DNA of 64,000 bases. It comes from CAIZWU01 sp942492905 (GTDB taxonomy: Bacteria; Verrucomicrobiota; Verrucomicrobiia; Verrucomicrobiales; V1-33). Below, in pieces: positions 25,853 to 34,700 of the stretch (position 1 is its first letter; each line of letters opens with the position of its first letter). The translations under genes were made by a program, and so were the position numbers. Under the pieces are notes generated by a model. It made no database searches. It was not told the DNA's origin and worked only from the letters and a program-made list of their open reading frames with translations. The DNA lies in contig OW818657.1 in assembly GCA_942492905.1 (NCBI GenBank), positions 62,001 to 126,000 on the forward strand. Reading direction: 5' to 3'.

Positions 25853-28162
25853 TCAGGCACGGCGGGACTCGGCCAGCAGACTGGTGACGAGTTCGCGGAG
25901 TTCTCCGGGCTGGTAGGGCTTGGGAAGCACGGCCCGGAAACCGAAGTCGGCGTAGCGGGACATGATAGGATCATCACTGTAGCCGGAAGAGACGATGGCC
26001 TGAATGTGGGGGTCGAGCTGGCGGAGTTTTTCCATGGCTTGAGCTCCGCCCATCCCGTTGGGAATGGAAAGGTCCATGACCACGAGGTCGTAACGCACCC
26101 CCTGCAGCAGGGCTTCGGTGTAACGGGCGACCGTTTCGGAGCCTTCGCCCGTGGGGGTCACCTCGCAGCCGGCGGCGGTCAGATTACTGACGATCAGCTG
26201 GCGGATCAGCGGCTCATCCTCAAGGACCAAGATGCGGCGGGTCCGGCTGGAGGCCGGAGCGGGGACGGACGGGTCCTCTGCCGGTTCGCGGGGCCGCCCG
26301 TCTGGTTCCGGAGCCGTGGCCGGGAGGCTGATGCGCAGGGTGGTGCCAGCCCCGGGAGTGGAATCGATCGTCAGGGTGCCGCCGTGGGCTTTGGTGATCG
26401 ATTCACAAACGGTGAGTCCGAGGCCGGTGGCATTGCTGTCGCCGCGGGTGGTGAAATACGGTTCGAAGATGTGGGCCAGGGTTTCCTCATCGATCCCCTC
26501 GCCGGTGTCGGTCACTTCGAGTGTGAGGGTGGCAGACCGGGGCGGGGCCTCCGCCCCGGGTTCACCCAAGGGAATTTCAGGGTCCCCAGCAACGGGCGCG
26601 AGGAGACGGAGGATGACGGTGCCCCCATGGGGCTGGGCCTGCTCGGCATTGCGCACGAGGTTGCTGAGGAGGCGGCGGATCTGGTGGCGGTCCACCTCGG
26701 CGTGACAAGGGGCGTCCGGGACCTCAAGTTGATAGTCCAGTCCGGGGCGGCGGGGCCATTCCGCGAACCATTCGCGGACGAGGCGGACCAGTTCGGTGGG
26801 CTGGCGGATCGGGACCCCACCGCGGGCAAAGGTCAGCAGCTGCTGGACGAGATTCTGCGCCTGCAGGCTGGCGCGACGCGCGGCGCTGAGTTCCTGACGG
26901 CTGGGGGCGTCCGGCTCCAGCTGCATCTCGGCGAGCGAGAGATTGCCGAGGAGCACGGTGAGGAGGTTGTTGAAATCGTGGGCAAACCCGCGGGCCAACA
27001 GGCCGAGGGATTCAAGCTTTTCCAGTTTGTCCTGGTGTTGCTCCGCCTGCTTCCGGGCGGTGATGTCGCGCATCAATACCAGCAGACCCTGACCGAAAGG
27101 GTACAGCTGGACTTCATACCACGCCCGCCGGGCTTCGTGTTCCAGCTCGAAGGAAGCCGGGGTGCGGTGGGTGAGGGCGGTGGAAAATTCGTGGTAATAC
27201 AGCCGGTGCAGACTGGGCGGGAAAACGTCCCAGAGCACTTGGCCGAGCAGGGCTTCGCGGCGTTCCTCCATGACGCTGGCCGCGAGGGCATTCAGATAGG
27301 TGATGCGCCAGTTGGCATCAAGCGCCAGCAGGGGATCCGCGATGCTGCCGACAATCCCGGCCAGATTGGGGAAGGGACTGCTGCCGAGGGCTTCGTTGAG
27401 CGATACCGGAGCCGCGGCAGGGGCGTTGGGCTCGCGGCGGCGGAAGAGAACCACGATGCCGGTCAGGGAGCCATCGGCATCGCGGATCGGCGTGGTGGTG
27501 TCCTCGATGTGGACCGGGCGGCCATCGCGGTCGGTGAGGAGGATGGTGCGGCTGGGGGTGCCGGAGACGAGGCCGGAGGATTCCAAGGCCTCGCCGTTGG
27601 GCAGGGCCACGCGGAAGACTTCATGCAAGGGGCGGCCGGTGGCCTCGCGGATGGACCAGCCGGTCAGCTGCTCCGCCACGGGATTCATGAAATTGATGAC
27701 CCCGAGCATGTCGGTGGAGATGACGCCTTCCGCCATGCTGCGGAGGGTGGCGACAAAGCGGTCCTCGCTGGACTGCAGTTTCTGCAGGGCGGTATGGCGG
27801 GCGTAGGCCAGCTCGATGACGGAGCGGAGTTCGCTCTGGTGGAAGGGTTTGAGCAGATACCCGTAGGGCTGGGCGGCACGGGCGCGGGCGAGGGTGGGCT
27901 CGTCCGCATAAGCGGTGAGGAAAATTACCGGCACCCGGTAATCGGCCTGGAGGCGGGTGGCGGTTTCGACGCCGTCCATGCCCTGTTCCAGCTGGATGTC
28001 CATGAGCACCACGTCCGGTTGGAACCGCTGCATGGCCACAAGGGCTTCCTCGCCGGTGCGGCAAAGGGCGGAGACTTCGAAACCGAGCTTTTTAAGCGTG
28101 GCTTCAAGGTCCCGTGCCACGAGGGTCTCGTCCTCCACCACCAGGATACGCAGGGCATTCAT
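25853..28162 (-). CDS. Hybrid sensor histidine kinase: REC-PAS-PAS-HisKA-HATPase-REC
   Basis: The 769-residue cytoplasmic protein has a receiver domain (1-120, phospho-acceptor Asp in VVLMDIQ, conserved Lys in LLKPF), two PAS domains (about 130-250, starting EDRFVATLRSMAEGVIS, and 275-375), a histidine-kinase dimerisation domain with the H-box GFAHDFNNLL (His about 398), an HATPase domain (N-box LVRNAEQA, G-boxes DTGEGID and GLGLTV) and a second receiver (645-765, Asp in LVVMDLS). There is no membrane segment, so the input is cytoplasmic or comes from another kinase through the first receiver. No separate response regulator is adjacent. The target is unknown. Confidence 0.93.
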   Translation of the reverse strand: MNALRILVVEDETLVARDLEATLKKLGFEVSALCRTGEEALVAMQRFQPDVVLMDIQLEQGMDGVETATRLQADYRVPVIFLTAYADEPTLARARAAQPYGYLLKPFHQSELRSVIELAYARHTALQKLQSSEDRFVATLRSMAEGVISTDMLGVINFMNPVAEQLTGWSIREATGRPLHEVFRVALPNGEALESSGLVSGTPSRTILLTDRDGRPVHIEDTTTPIRDADGSLTGIVVLFRRREPNAPAAAPVSLNEALGSSPFPNLAGIVGSIADPLLALDANWRITYLNALAASVMEERREALLGQVLWDVFPPSLHRLYYHEFSTALTHRTPASFELEHEARRAWYEVQLYPFGQGLLVLMRDITARKQAEQHQDKLEKLESLGLLARGFAHDFNNLLTVLLGNLSLAEMQLEPDAPSRQELSAARRASLQAQNLVQQLLTFARGGVPIRQPTELVRLVREWFAEWPRRPGLDYQLEVPDAPCHAEVDRHQIRRLLSNLVRNAEQAQPHGGTVILRLLAPVAGDPEIPLGEPGAEAPPRSATLTLEVTDTGEGIDEETLAHIFEPYFTTRGDSNATGLGLTVCESITKAHGGTLTIDSTPGAGTTLRISLPATAPEPDGRPREPAEDPSVPAPASSRTRRILVLEDEPLIRQLIVSNLTAAGCEVTPTGEGSETVARYTEALLQGVRYDLVVMDLSIPNGMGGAQAMEKLRQLDPHIQAIVSSGYSDDPIMSRYADFGFRAVLPKPYQPGELRELVTSLLAESRRA

Positions 28163-28277
28163 CTCAATCGCTGCAGCCGGGGCTGCGTGCGCACATCCGT
28201 AAGGACACCCTGGACCTGCAACAACGGGAAATTCAGCGGGCGGCCAGCCTGGCTTCCAACTGCCGGCGGCGGAGGGG

Positions 28278-29219
28278 TCAGGGCGGACAAGTCAGGCAAA
28301 AAGTGCCAATATCCTGATCCCGGAAGATGCCTTCGGTAAAGGTTTGGCGGGTGAAGGTGCCCGTCTGGGGACCGGTGAAGGTGAACCGGTAGTCCTCCCC
28401 GTGGGTGGAGCTGAAGGTGGTGATGAGCCGGGCACTGGTGCTGCCGGTAACGAGCCAGTTTCCGTTGAAGGAGGCCGATTGGCCGTCCAGCAGGCGGGTG
28501 CCGCCGCTGGCACTGGTGAGGCTGAGGCCCCCACCCGAGGGTTGATCCGAAAAGGCAAAACTGTAGCCCGTGGGGATGGATGGCACCAAGGGAAGACCAA
28601 CCTGGGGCGCGGGGCCGAAACTGCCGTCGTCGGTTTCCTCCAGGCGGGAACCAATGAACGTCTGGCGGGTGAAACGCCCCGCCTTCACCGCACTGAACTG
28701 CAGTTGCAGGATCTCGCGGGAGCCATCGGGAAACGTCAGCACCGCTCCGCCATCGGTCAGGCAGGTGCGCTGATAGGTCCAAGTGAAGGACTTGCTCAAA
28801 GCGCCCGTCTGCCGGGTGCCCTCTCCACTGGCAGGGAAATCATAATGCACCACGCGCCGGCCTTCGTTGAACTGCAAAGCCAGCGCCTGCAGCGCCCACG
28901 GCGCGGAGCCCATGGCGGGTTCTGTCAGGACCTGCAGCCGGAAAAACTGCTGGCCCGCTCCAGGGATTGCTTTTTCAAAAGGGACTCCGGTGCCGAACAA
29001 GGGCCCGCCCATCCCGGACCAAGACTTCAGGTCCGTCGAGACCTGCATCTGGTAAACTTTGCCGGCCTCGGTGGGCATGGTGACCACCACTGCCGGCCGC
29101 AGGGTCATCGCAGGCGACCCGGGAGGCACCACGACTTGGGCCGGGGCCAGTCCCGTGCATGCCAGACCCACGGCCGGGAGCAGCCAGACAGGGCGGAAGG
29201 CACGCGGGAAGAGGTTCAT
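28278..29219 (-). CDS. Small secreted protein of unknown function with a duplicated C-terminal motif
   Basis: The 313-residue protein (ATG at 29219) carries a signal peptide (WLLPAVGLACTGLAPAQ). An N-terminal module, about residues 45-100 (KVYQMQVSTDLKSWSG ... QQFFRLQV), matches the terminal module of the haloperoxidase and the CotH protein in this window. The C-terminal half contains repeated FTRQTF segments (FTRQTFIGSRLEETDDGSF and FTRQTFTEGIFRDQDIGTF), suggesting an internal duplication of a beta unit. No enzyme motif is seen. It lies 73 bases after carA and before the hybrid kinase; whether they share a transcript is unclear. Confidence 0.72.
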   Translation of the reverse strand: MNLFPRAFRPVWLLPAVGLACTGLAPAQVVVPPGSPAMTLRPAVVVTMPTEAGKVYQMQVSTDLKSWSGMGGPLFGTGVPFEKAIPGAGQQFFRLQVLTEPAMGSAPWALQALALQFNEGRRVVHYDFPASGEGTRQTGALSKSFTWTYQRTCLTDGGAVLTFPDGSREILQLQFSAVKAGRFTRQTFIGSRLEETDDGSFGPAPQVGLPLVPSIPTGYSFAFSDQPSGGGLSLTSASGGTRLLDGQSASFNGNWLVTGSTSARLITTFSSTHGEDYRFTFTGPQTGTFTRQTFTEGIFRDQDIGTFCLTCPP

Positions 29220-29292
29220 GGCTCGGGATTCCGGAAAGGTCCGAACTATTACCAGATTCTGCCAGCAGGTGGCAAGCTCTGTTTTCCGCCGG

Positions 29293-30435
29293 TCAGCGGT
29301 TGGCCTCAATCAGCTCGACGAAGTCTTTGAAGAAATAGCGGGCATCGTTGGGGCCGGGAGCGGCTTCCGGGTGATACTGGACGCTGAAGACCGGGGCTTC
29401 CCGGTGACGCAGGCCTTCCACGGTCTGGTCGTTGAGATTGAGGTGGGTGACCTCGACATTGGAAGGCAGGGAGTCGGGATCGACCGCAAACCCGTGGTTC
29501 TGGCTGGTGATGGCGACGGTGCCGGTGCGGAGGTCCTGCACGGGCTGGTTGCCGCCCCGATGACCGAATTTCAGCTTGAAGGTCTTGCCCCCGAACGCAT
29601 GGCCCAGCATTTGGTGGCCGAGACAAATGGCGAAAAGCGGCGTTTTCCCGATGAATTGTTTGACCTCTTCGTAAACATAACTGAGCGCGGCGGGATCGCC
29701 CGGGCCGTTGGAGAGGAACACCCCGTCGGGTTTCATCGCCAGCACGTCTGCGGCGCTGGTGGCGGCCGGGACGACATCGACATGGAACCCTTCCTGCCGG
29801 AGACGGCGCAGGATGTTGCGTTTAATGCCCAGGTCGTAAGCGACGATGCGGTATTTGGGCTCGGGCAGTTCCTTGATCACGGGGCCGTCGGCATTCGGCA
29901 GCAGCCACTCGCGGCTTTCGGTGCCGGCCGGGTCCCAGACATAGCTGGCGGGGGTGCTGACTTCCTTCACAAAATCGCTGCCGCTCATCGGAGCACTGGC
30001 GGCCGCCCGGGCGGTGGCGGCGGCGGGATCGAGGACCTCGGTGCTGATGAAGGCGCGCATCGCCCCGCGGGTGCGGAGGTGTTTGGTGAGGCGGCGGGTA
30101 TCGATGCCCTGGATGCCCATCAGGTTCCATTTTTTCAAATACCCCTCCAGGCTGTCCTCGGCGCGCCAGTTGCTGGGCACGGGACAGAGTTCCTCCACCA
30201 CAAATCCGCGGACGTGCGGCTGGCTGGACTCGTCATCCGCCGCGGTGACGCCGTAATTTCCGATCAACGGGTAAGTCATGGCCACGATCTGGCCGCGGTA
30301 GGAGGGGTCGGTGAGCACTTCCTGGTATCCGGTCATGCTGGTATTGAAACAGGCCTCACCGGTGGTGCTGCCGGTGACGCCAAACGACTCGCCGAAAAAG
30401 TGGACTCCGTCTTCAAGGGCTAGGATGGCTTTCAT
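29293..30435 (-). CDS. carA: Carbamoyl-phosphate synthase, small (glutaminase) subunit
   Basis: The 380-residue protein (ATG at 30435, MKAILALEDG) has the CarA N-terminal domain and a C-terminal class I glutamine amidotransferase domain with nucleophile Cys in AICLGHQ and His/Glu in VQYHPEA. It releases ammonia from glutamine for the large subunit, feeding arginine and pyrimidine synthesis. carB is not in the window. The gene sits apart from other biosynthetic genes. An in-frame upstream ATG at 30471 would add 12 residues with no family match. Confidence 0.95.
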   Translation of the reverse strand: MKAILALEDGVHFFGESFGVTGSTTGEACFNTSMTGYQEVLTDPSYRGQIVAMTYPLIGNYGVTAADDESSQPHVRGFVVEELCPVPSNWRAEDSLEGYLKKWNLMGIQGIDTRRLTKHLRTRGAMRAFISTEVLDPAAATARAAASAPMSGSDFVKEVSTPASYVWDPAGTESREWLLPNADGPVIKELPEPKYRIVAYDLGIKRNILRRLRQEGFHVDVVPAATSAADVLAMKPDGVFLSNGPGDPAALSYVYEEVKQFIGKTPLFAICLGHQMLGHAFGGKTFKLKFGHRGGNQPVQDLRTGTVAITSQNHGFAVDPDSLPSNVEVTHLNLNDQTVEGLRHREAPVFSVQYHPEAAPGPNDARYFFKDFVELIEANR

Positions 30436-30548
30436 AGTGGGGGCAGGCTGCTTTTCGAGGTAAGGCAGCACCTGCTGAAAGCAATCCGGTTTTTTCGCCG
30501 GTCGTCACTCTGCCGGGCCACCCGGAGCTGTTCCCGGGCAAAAATCGC

Positions 30549-31001
30549 TCAACCTCCGCGCAATTGACGGACGGCTTCGTAAAGCACAATTCCAGCCGCA
30601 TTGCCCAGATTCAGGCTGCGCACCCCCTGTTGCGGGATGGTGAGGCATTGTTCCGGATGCGCCGCCAGCAGCGCTTCGGGCAGGCCTTTACTTTCCCGGC
30701 CAAACACGAGGTAATCGCCGTCGCGGAAGGATTCGTCCCAGTAAGCCCGGGTCGTTTTGGTGGTGAGGAAGAAAAACCGGGCGTCCGGGCCGGCGGCTTC
30801 CTGCAATGCCGCAAAATCCGCCCAGCGCCGGCAATCCACCTCTTTCCAATAATCCAAGCCGGCCCGCTTCAGGGTGCGGTCGTCGATGTCAAACCCGAGC
30901 GGACCCACCAGATGCAGCCGGGCCCCGGTCGCGAGGCACAGGCGCCCGATGTTCCCCGTGTTGGGCGGGATTTCCGGTTCGATCAGGACGATTTGCAGCA
31001 T
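30549..31001 (-). CDS. trmL: tRNA (cytidine/uridine-34 2'-O-)-methyltransferase
   Basis: The 150-residue SPOUT methyltransferase begins MLQIVLIEPEIPPNTGN, the conserved family start, and has the knot motifs YLVFGRESKGLPE (SAM binding), CLTIPQQGVRSLNLGNAAGI and a final YEAVRQL. TrmL modifies the wobble base of tRNA-Leu isoacceptors. The start at 31001 lies at the edge of the terminator of the gene upstream, so trmL must be expressed from a promoter overlapping it or by read-through. Family length is normal (about 150-160). Confidence 0.94.
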   Translation of the reverse strand: MLQIVLIEPEIPPNTGNIGRLCLATGARLHLVGPLGFDIDDRTLKRAGLDYWKEVDCRRWADFAALQEAAGPDARFFFLTTKTTRAYWDESFRDGDYLVFGRESKGLPEALLAAHPEQCLTIPQQGVRSLNLGNAAGIVLYEAVRQLRGG

Positions 31002-31002
31002 G

Positions 31003-31047
31003 ACAAAAAAATGGGGGCAGCAGCGCTTGGCTGCCACCCCCATTTTC
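31003..31047 (-). terminator. Rho-independent terminator between the lipoprotein gene and trmL
   Basis: Read on the minus strand, a GC-rich stem of about 12 pairs (ATGGGGG-GGCAGC arm against GCTGCCCCCAT, one bulge, loop around AAGCGCT) is followed by seven T residues. It lies just after the lipoprotein stop at 31074 and ends only one or two bases before the trmL ATG. Confidence 0.85.
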
Positions 31048-31073
31048 GCATCAACCCCCAAATTTTTCGAGGC

Positions 31074-31772
31074 TCAGTTGGTCTTTGTGAGCGGCGCTTC
31101 CGGAGCGAAATTCAAAAATGGAGTCAGATCCAGCTTCCCGTAGAGGAGCGGGATGCTCGGGGCGGCGCCGGCATATTCCACTGGCCCGGGCAGCGGGGCT
31201 TCGGGTGGGGCTACTACTGGAGCGGGGGCGGGAGCCGCGGCCGTCTCAGGAGCCGGCGCCGGCGCCGTGGTCTCTGCGGTGTGGTAAACAATCGGCATGG
31301 CCTCGGGGGCCGCCGCCAATTCCTCTTCCGTCACCGTGGGCGGTGGGCCGGGCAGCAGGGTCGTGATGTGATCTGGCGATCCGGTCGGAGGAGGCAGATC
31401 CATCTCGGGAGTGCCCGGGGGAATGCTCAGCATTTCCGGAGGCGAAAAGCGATAAGGGTTCCCCGTCATGGCCAGGTCGGGTTTGGGAATGTCAATCAGC
31501 GTCCCATTTTCGGTCATCGGCAGATCCAGAATGCCGCCATCGGCCGGGGCCAGCGGGTCGAGACCGGAAAGATTGCTGTTTGCCTGCCGGGCCGTCATCG
31601 GGGTTTCCGAAGGCACCGTCGCCTGTCCGTTGCTCAGACTGGCGGGCACGTCCGACTCGATTTCCCACTGGGAGGCATACTTGCCGTTCTTGAAAAGGCT
31701 GCAGGAACTCAGCCCGGCGGCCAGCAGGCTCAGCGTCAGGGCCCGGCAGAGAGTAGAGGAAGTAGATTTCAT
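31074..31772 (-). CDS. Pro/Ala-rich lipoprotein of unknown function
   Basis: The 232-residue protein has a lipoprotein signal with lipobox LSSC (Cys 24), so it should be lipid-anchored. The mature protein is low in structure and rich in Pro, Ala and Glu, including an AP-repeat stretch (residues about 160-195), which suggests an extended linker across the periplasm. No domain is recognised. The upstream DNA is unusually AT-rich (31773-31860), which could hold a strong promoter. It is followed by a good terminator, so it is monocistronic. Confidence 0.78.
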   Translation of the reverse strand: MKSTSSTLCRALTLSLLAAGLSSCSLFKNGKYASQWEIESDVPASLSNGQATVPSETPMTARQANSNLSGLDPLAPADGGILDLPMTENGTLIDIPKPDLAMTGNPYRFSPPEMLSIPPGTPEMDLPPPTGSPDHITTLLPGPPPTVTEEELAAAPEAMPIVYHTAETTAPAPAPETAAAPAPAPVVAPPEAPLPGPVEYAGAAPSIPLLYGKLDLTPFLNFAPEAPLTKTN

Positions 31773-31874
31773 TTACCAGAACCATAATAAATTCTATAAA
31801 CAAAATCAAGATAATTTCTGCATATTTTTAGAATTTCCGTAATATCAGGGAAGTTGACCCTCAAAATAGCCACC

Positions 31875-32042
31875 AAAGTAGCCATCACCGCTCCGCGTGA
31901 TGAGCAAAGGCAGCCGACGAAGTCAAAAAATACCCGGCCCCATGCGAACGCCCACGACACGAATCCTCCGCGGATCTCTCAGATAATGCCTCGCCGCAGT
32001 GAAGCCGTTTGCTCATCACGCGGGAGCGGTGATGGCTACTTT
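31875..32042. mobile_element. MITE-like element, copy 1
   Basis: Terminal inverted repeats of about 33 bases (AAAGTAGCCATCACCGCT and onward to GAGCAAA at the left; the mirror image at 32008-32042 with one extra G) enclose a 99-base core. There is no coding capacity. The right terminus overlaps the end of the cytochrome gene and supplies its TAG stop codon (32036-32038). A partial copy of the terminus (ATAGCCACCA) lies just outside the left end. A second element with nearly the same termini but a different core is at 59392-59605. I infer non-autonomous mobility. Confidence 0.82.
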
Positions 32043-34567
32043 TTCAAAAACGCCGCGAGATCCGCGCACTCTTGGGCGGTCAGGCCGAGTTGGGTGGCGC
32101 TCATCATCAGGCTGCGGCCGAGCGACTTTTTGGATTTGATTTTCGCTTTGGGCACGGTCTGCGTCAGGCCGCCCATGCTGCGGATCACCACCGGGTCGGC
32201 ATCGGTCAGGATCAGGCCGTCGATCAGCAGGTTGTCCGTGGTTTCGATTCTCATGCCCTCGAAACCGTGGGCGATGTCCGCGCCAGGGTCGATCAGGCTG
32301 CGCAAAATGACTTCCGTGCCCTGGGTGCGGCCCCAGGTGGTCAGCTCCGGGCCGAATTCCGCGCCCTCTTTCCCGAACTGGTGGCACATATAACAACGCT
32401 GGCTCACTGCCGCGCCGCGGGTGGCATCGCCGGTCAGCTTCAGCGCCTCCTCCACCGTGAAGGCGGCGGGCGGCGGGTCCGGCAGGCTCACCGCCGTCAG
32501 GACGATTTTGTCCGGATCGTAAATCCCCTTTTCCTTCAACGCGGCCGCCAGGCCGTGGTCCTTCCAGACATTGTCCTTCCGGTTCAGCAACCACCACAAT
32601 GCGGTATCCTTCACCGCCGCCTCCGGCGTGCCCGCGGGCACGTTGGAACCCAGCGCTTCCGCGATGGCCAGCATCGCCTGCGCCCCGTCCGCCCCGGTGT
32701 TATACCCAATCGCCGTCAGCGCGTCCTTCCGCGCCTTCAGCGGCAGGGCCGGGGAAAGGGCGCGGGTTTTGAAGGCGGGGATGCTTTGGGGTGGGTGCAG
32801 CCGCCATGCTAGGGTGGCGATTTTTTCCGACCATTTCAGGGGATCGGGGTCGCCCAATTCTGGGAATAGTTTATCGTAGATTTTTTCTGGTGCTCCTAAT
32901 GCTGCGAATTGTTCCATGGCAGCTTTATCATTTACATTCAAATTTTCAGCAGCGTCTGGTGCGGACGTGAGATACTGGGATTTGGGGTAAACTTCTGGTC
33001 CAGTTCCAAAGAGAAAACTCTTGAGTCTGGTTAAGACGAATGGTTCCCATCGATCAATGGTTTGTTGATTTAGTCCTTTTTCTTTCACAAAAAGAGCCAA
33101 CGGTCTGCTGCCCAGCGCCCGCACATGCACCGCCGGGCTTTTCAGCGCTTCGATGGCCCCCTCCACCGTCGCCACGTCGAACTTCGGCACCACGGATTTG
33201 AACCCCTTGGGCGCGACGCGGTAGATCGTGCCTGACATACTGTCGTCCATGTCCGCATGGCCGCCGGTGCGGGGGTCATACCAGTCGGAAATGTAGAGCG
33301 CGCCGTCCGGGCCGACGGCGATGTCGGAGGGGCGGAAGAGGGTTTTGGTGTCCTCGGCTTTGGCGGTTTGATTGCCGCCGGTGGAGTCGGTGCCGATGAT
33401 TTTGCCTTCCTTGTTGGTGGTGAGAAAATCAAAGCGCTCCAGCTTCCAGCCTGCACTGTCCGGTTGAGGTTTGTAGCCGAAGATGGTGTTTCTAGCGCTT
33501 TCGCAGCTGAGCAGGGTGCCTTCATGCTGCGGGCCGAGCGCGCCGTTTTCGTAGAAGACAATCCCGGTGGGCGCGCCGCCGCCGTAGACATCGCCAGCCG
33601 GAGCTACGCCGGGATCTTCCTGACGCCACGTCGCCGTTTTGATGTCCTGCCCGGGCCGCCGGTCCACTTGCCAGGAACGCGACCCATCGGCGGAGGCGAA
33701 TCCGTAATTCCCGCCTTCCAACACGCCGAAGACGCGGCAGGCTGGTTGGTCGTCGTTGTCGTTGGCGAAGATATCACCGAAGCTGGTGACGCAGTTTTCG
33801 TAGGAATTCCTCAGGTTGTGCGCGAGAATTTCCACGTTCGTCCCGTCAGGATTCATGCGGGCGATGAAGCCGCCGACATATACTTTTCCGTCATCGCTTT
33901 TCTGCCCCGCATATTCGTTGGGATCGCCATCCGGCAGATTCGGGTCCTTCGGCCACCACGAGGTGTTTTGCTTGGACCCAATGCGGAAGGTTTTGCCGGA
34001 TTTGTCGGTGAATTTCGCCCCGCAGTTCCCCGCGCTGAAATACCACTTTCCGTCAGGGCCTACGGTCACGCTGTGCAGGCTGTGGTCGTGGTTCCGGCCG
34101 TTGAATCCGGTGAGGAGCACTTCGCGGGTGTCGCCCTTGGCGGGGTCGAATTTTTTGTCGCCGTCCTTGTCCGTGTAAACCACCAGGTCCGGGGCCATGG
34201 AAACCACCACCTTGTTCCCGATCACCGCCACGCCCAGCGGCGCGCGTAAAAACGGCTCCTGCACAAACGGCCAGGATTCATCCGCTTTCCCGTCGCCGTC
34301 ATTGTCGCGCAGCACCATGATGCGGTCGCCCTCCGGTTTCCGGTCGAAGTGTTTCCGGTAGTTCACCCCTTCCGCGACCCAGATGCAGCCGTCCTTGTCG
34401 ATGTCGATATTCGTCGGATTGAAAAACAGCGGCGAATGCGCCCAGACCGTCACTTCCAGAGTCGGATCGGATAACGTGAAGAGCGAAACCGGCACCGGCT
34501 CCGCAGCCCGGACGGCGAGGGCGGGCAAGGTCAGGAACAGGGCGGCGGGAAGGAGTCGGGCAAACAT
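32036..34567 (-). CDS. PVC-type membrane-bound dehydrogenase with NHL/propeller domain and C-terminal cytochrome c
   Basis: The 843-residue protein has a signal peptide (LLPAALFLTLPALAVRAAE), an N-terminal beta-propeller of the glucose/sorbosone dehydrogenase type (about 30-430, with FFNPTNIDIDKDGCIWVAEG and LHSVTVGPDGKWYFSAGN), a helical middle part, and a C-terminal heme domain with a single CYMCH site (about residue 725). Such proteins are common in Verrucomicrobiota and Planctomycetota and are thought to oxidise sugars or related compounds at the cell surface; substrate unknown. Between about 32881 and 33100 the gene has about 41 percent GC by my count against about 67 percent in an adjacent 60-base line, though the frame stays open. 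The stop codon lies in a MITE-like repeat. Confidence 0.87.
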   Translation of the reverse strand: MFARLLPAALFLTLPALAVRAAEPVPVSLFTLSDPTLEVTVWAHSPLFFNPTNIDIDKDGCIWVAEGVNYRKHFDRKPEGDRIMVLRDNDGDGKADESWPFVQEPFLRAPLGVAVIGNKVVVSMAPDLVVYTDKDGDKKFDPAKGDTREVLLTGFNGRNHDHSLHSVTVGPDGKWYFSAGNCGAKFTDKSGKTFRIGSKQNTSWWPKDPNLPDGDPNEYAGQKSDDGKVYVGGFIARMNPDGTNVEILAHNLRNSYENCVTSFGDIFANDNDDQPACRVFGVLEGGNYGFASADGSRSWQVDRRPGQDIKTATWRQEDPGVAPAGDVYGGGAPTGIVFYENGALGPQHEGTLLSCESARNTIFGYKPQPDSAGWKLERFDFLTTNKEGKIIGTDSTGGNQTAKAEDTKTLFRPSDIAVGPDGALYISDWYDPRTGGHADMDDSMSGTIYRVAPKGFKSVVPKFDVATVEGAIEALKSPAVHVRALGSRPLALFVKEKGLNQQTIDRWEPFVLTRLKSFLFGTGPEVYPKSQYLTSAPDAAENLNVNDKAAMEQFAALGAPEKIYDKLFPELGDPDPLKWSEKIATLAWRLHPPQSIPAFKTRALSPALPLKARKDALTAIGYNTGADGAQAMLAIAEALGSNVPAGTPEAAVKDTALWWLLNRKDNVWKDHGLAAALKEKGIYDPDKIVLTAVSLPDPPPAAFTVEEALKLTGDATRGAAVSQRCYMCHQFGKEGAEFGPELTTWGRTQGTEVILRSLIDPGADIAHGFEGMRIETTDNLLIDGLILTDADPVVIRSMGGLTQTVPKAKIKSKKSLGRSLMMSATQLGLTAQECADLAAFLKK

Positions 34568-34700
34568 GGCTTTACTTTATATAACGCACCCTTGATATCG
34601 GTTCGGCTCGAACGGCGCAAGCCTGGTGAATTGCCCCACGGCCCTTCCCTTCCCCGCCGCCTCTTGCATTCCGCCCGTGCTGTGGCAGGTCTGCCGCCCC

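Noticed and set aside
25808..28339. Open frame of 843 codons antisense to the hybrid histidine kinase
   Set aside because: Frame shadow of a GC-rich gene; no domain, signal or ribosome binding site, and the opposite strand has clear REC/PAS/kinase domains.
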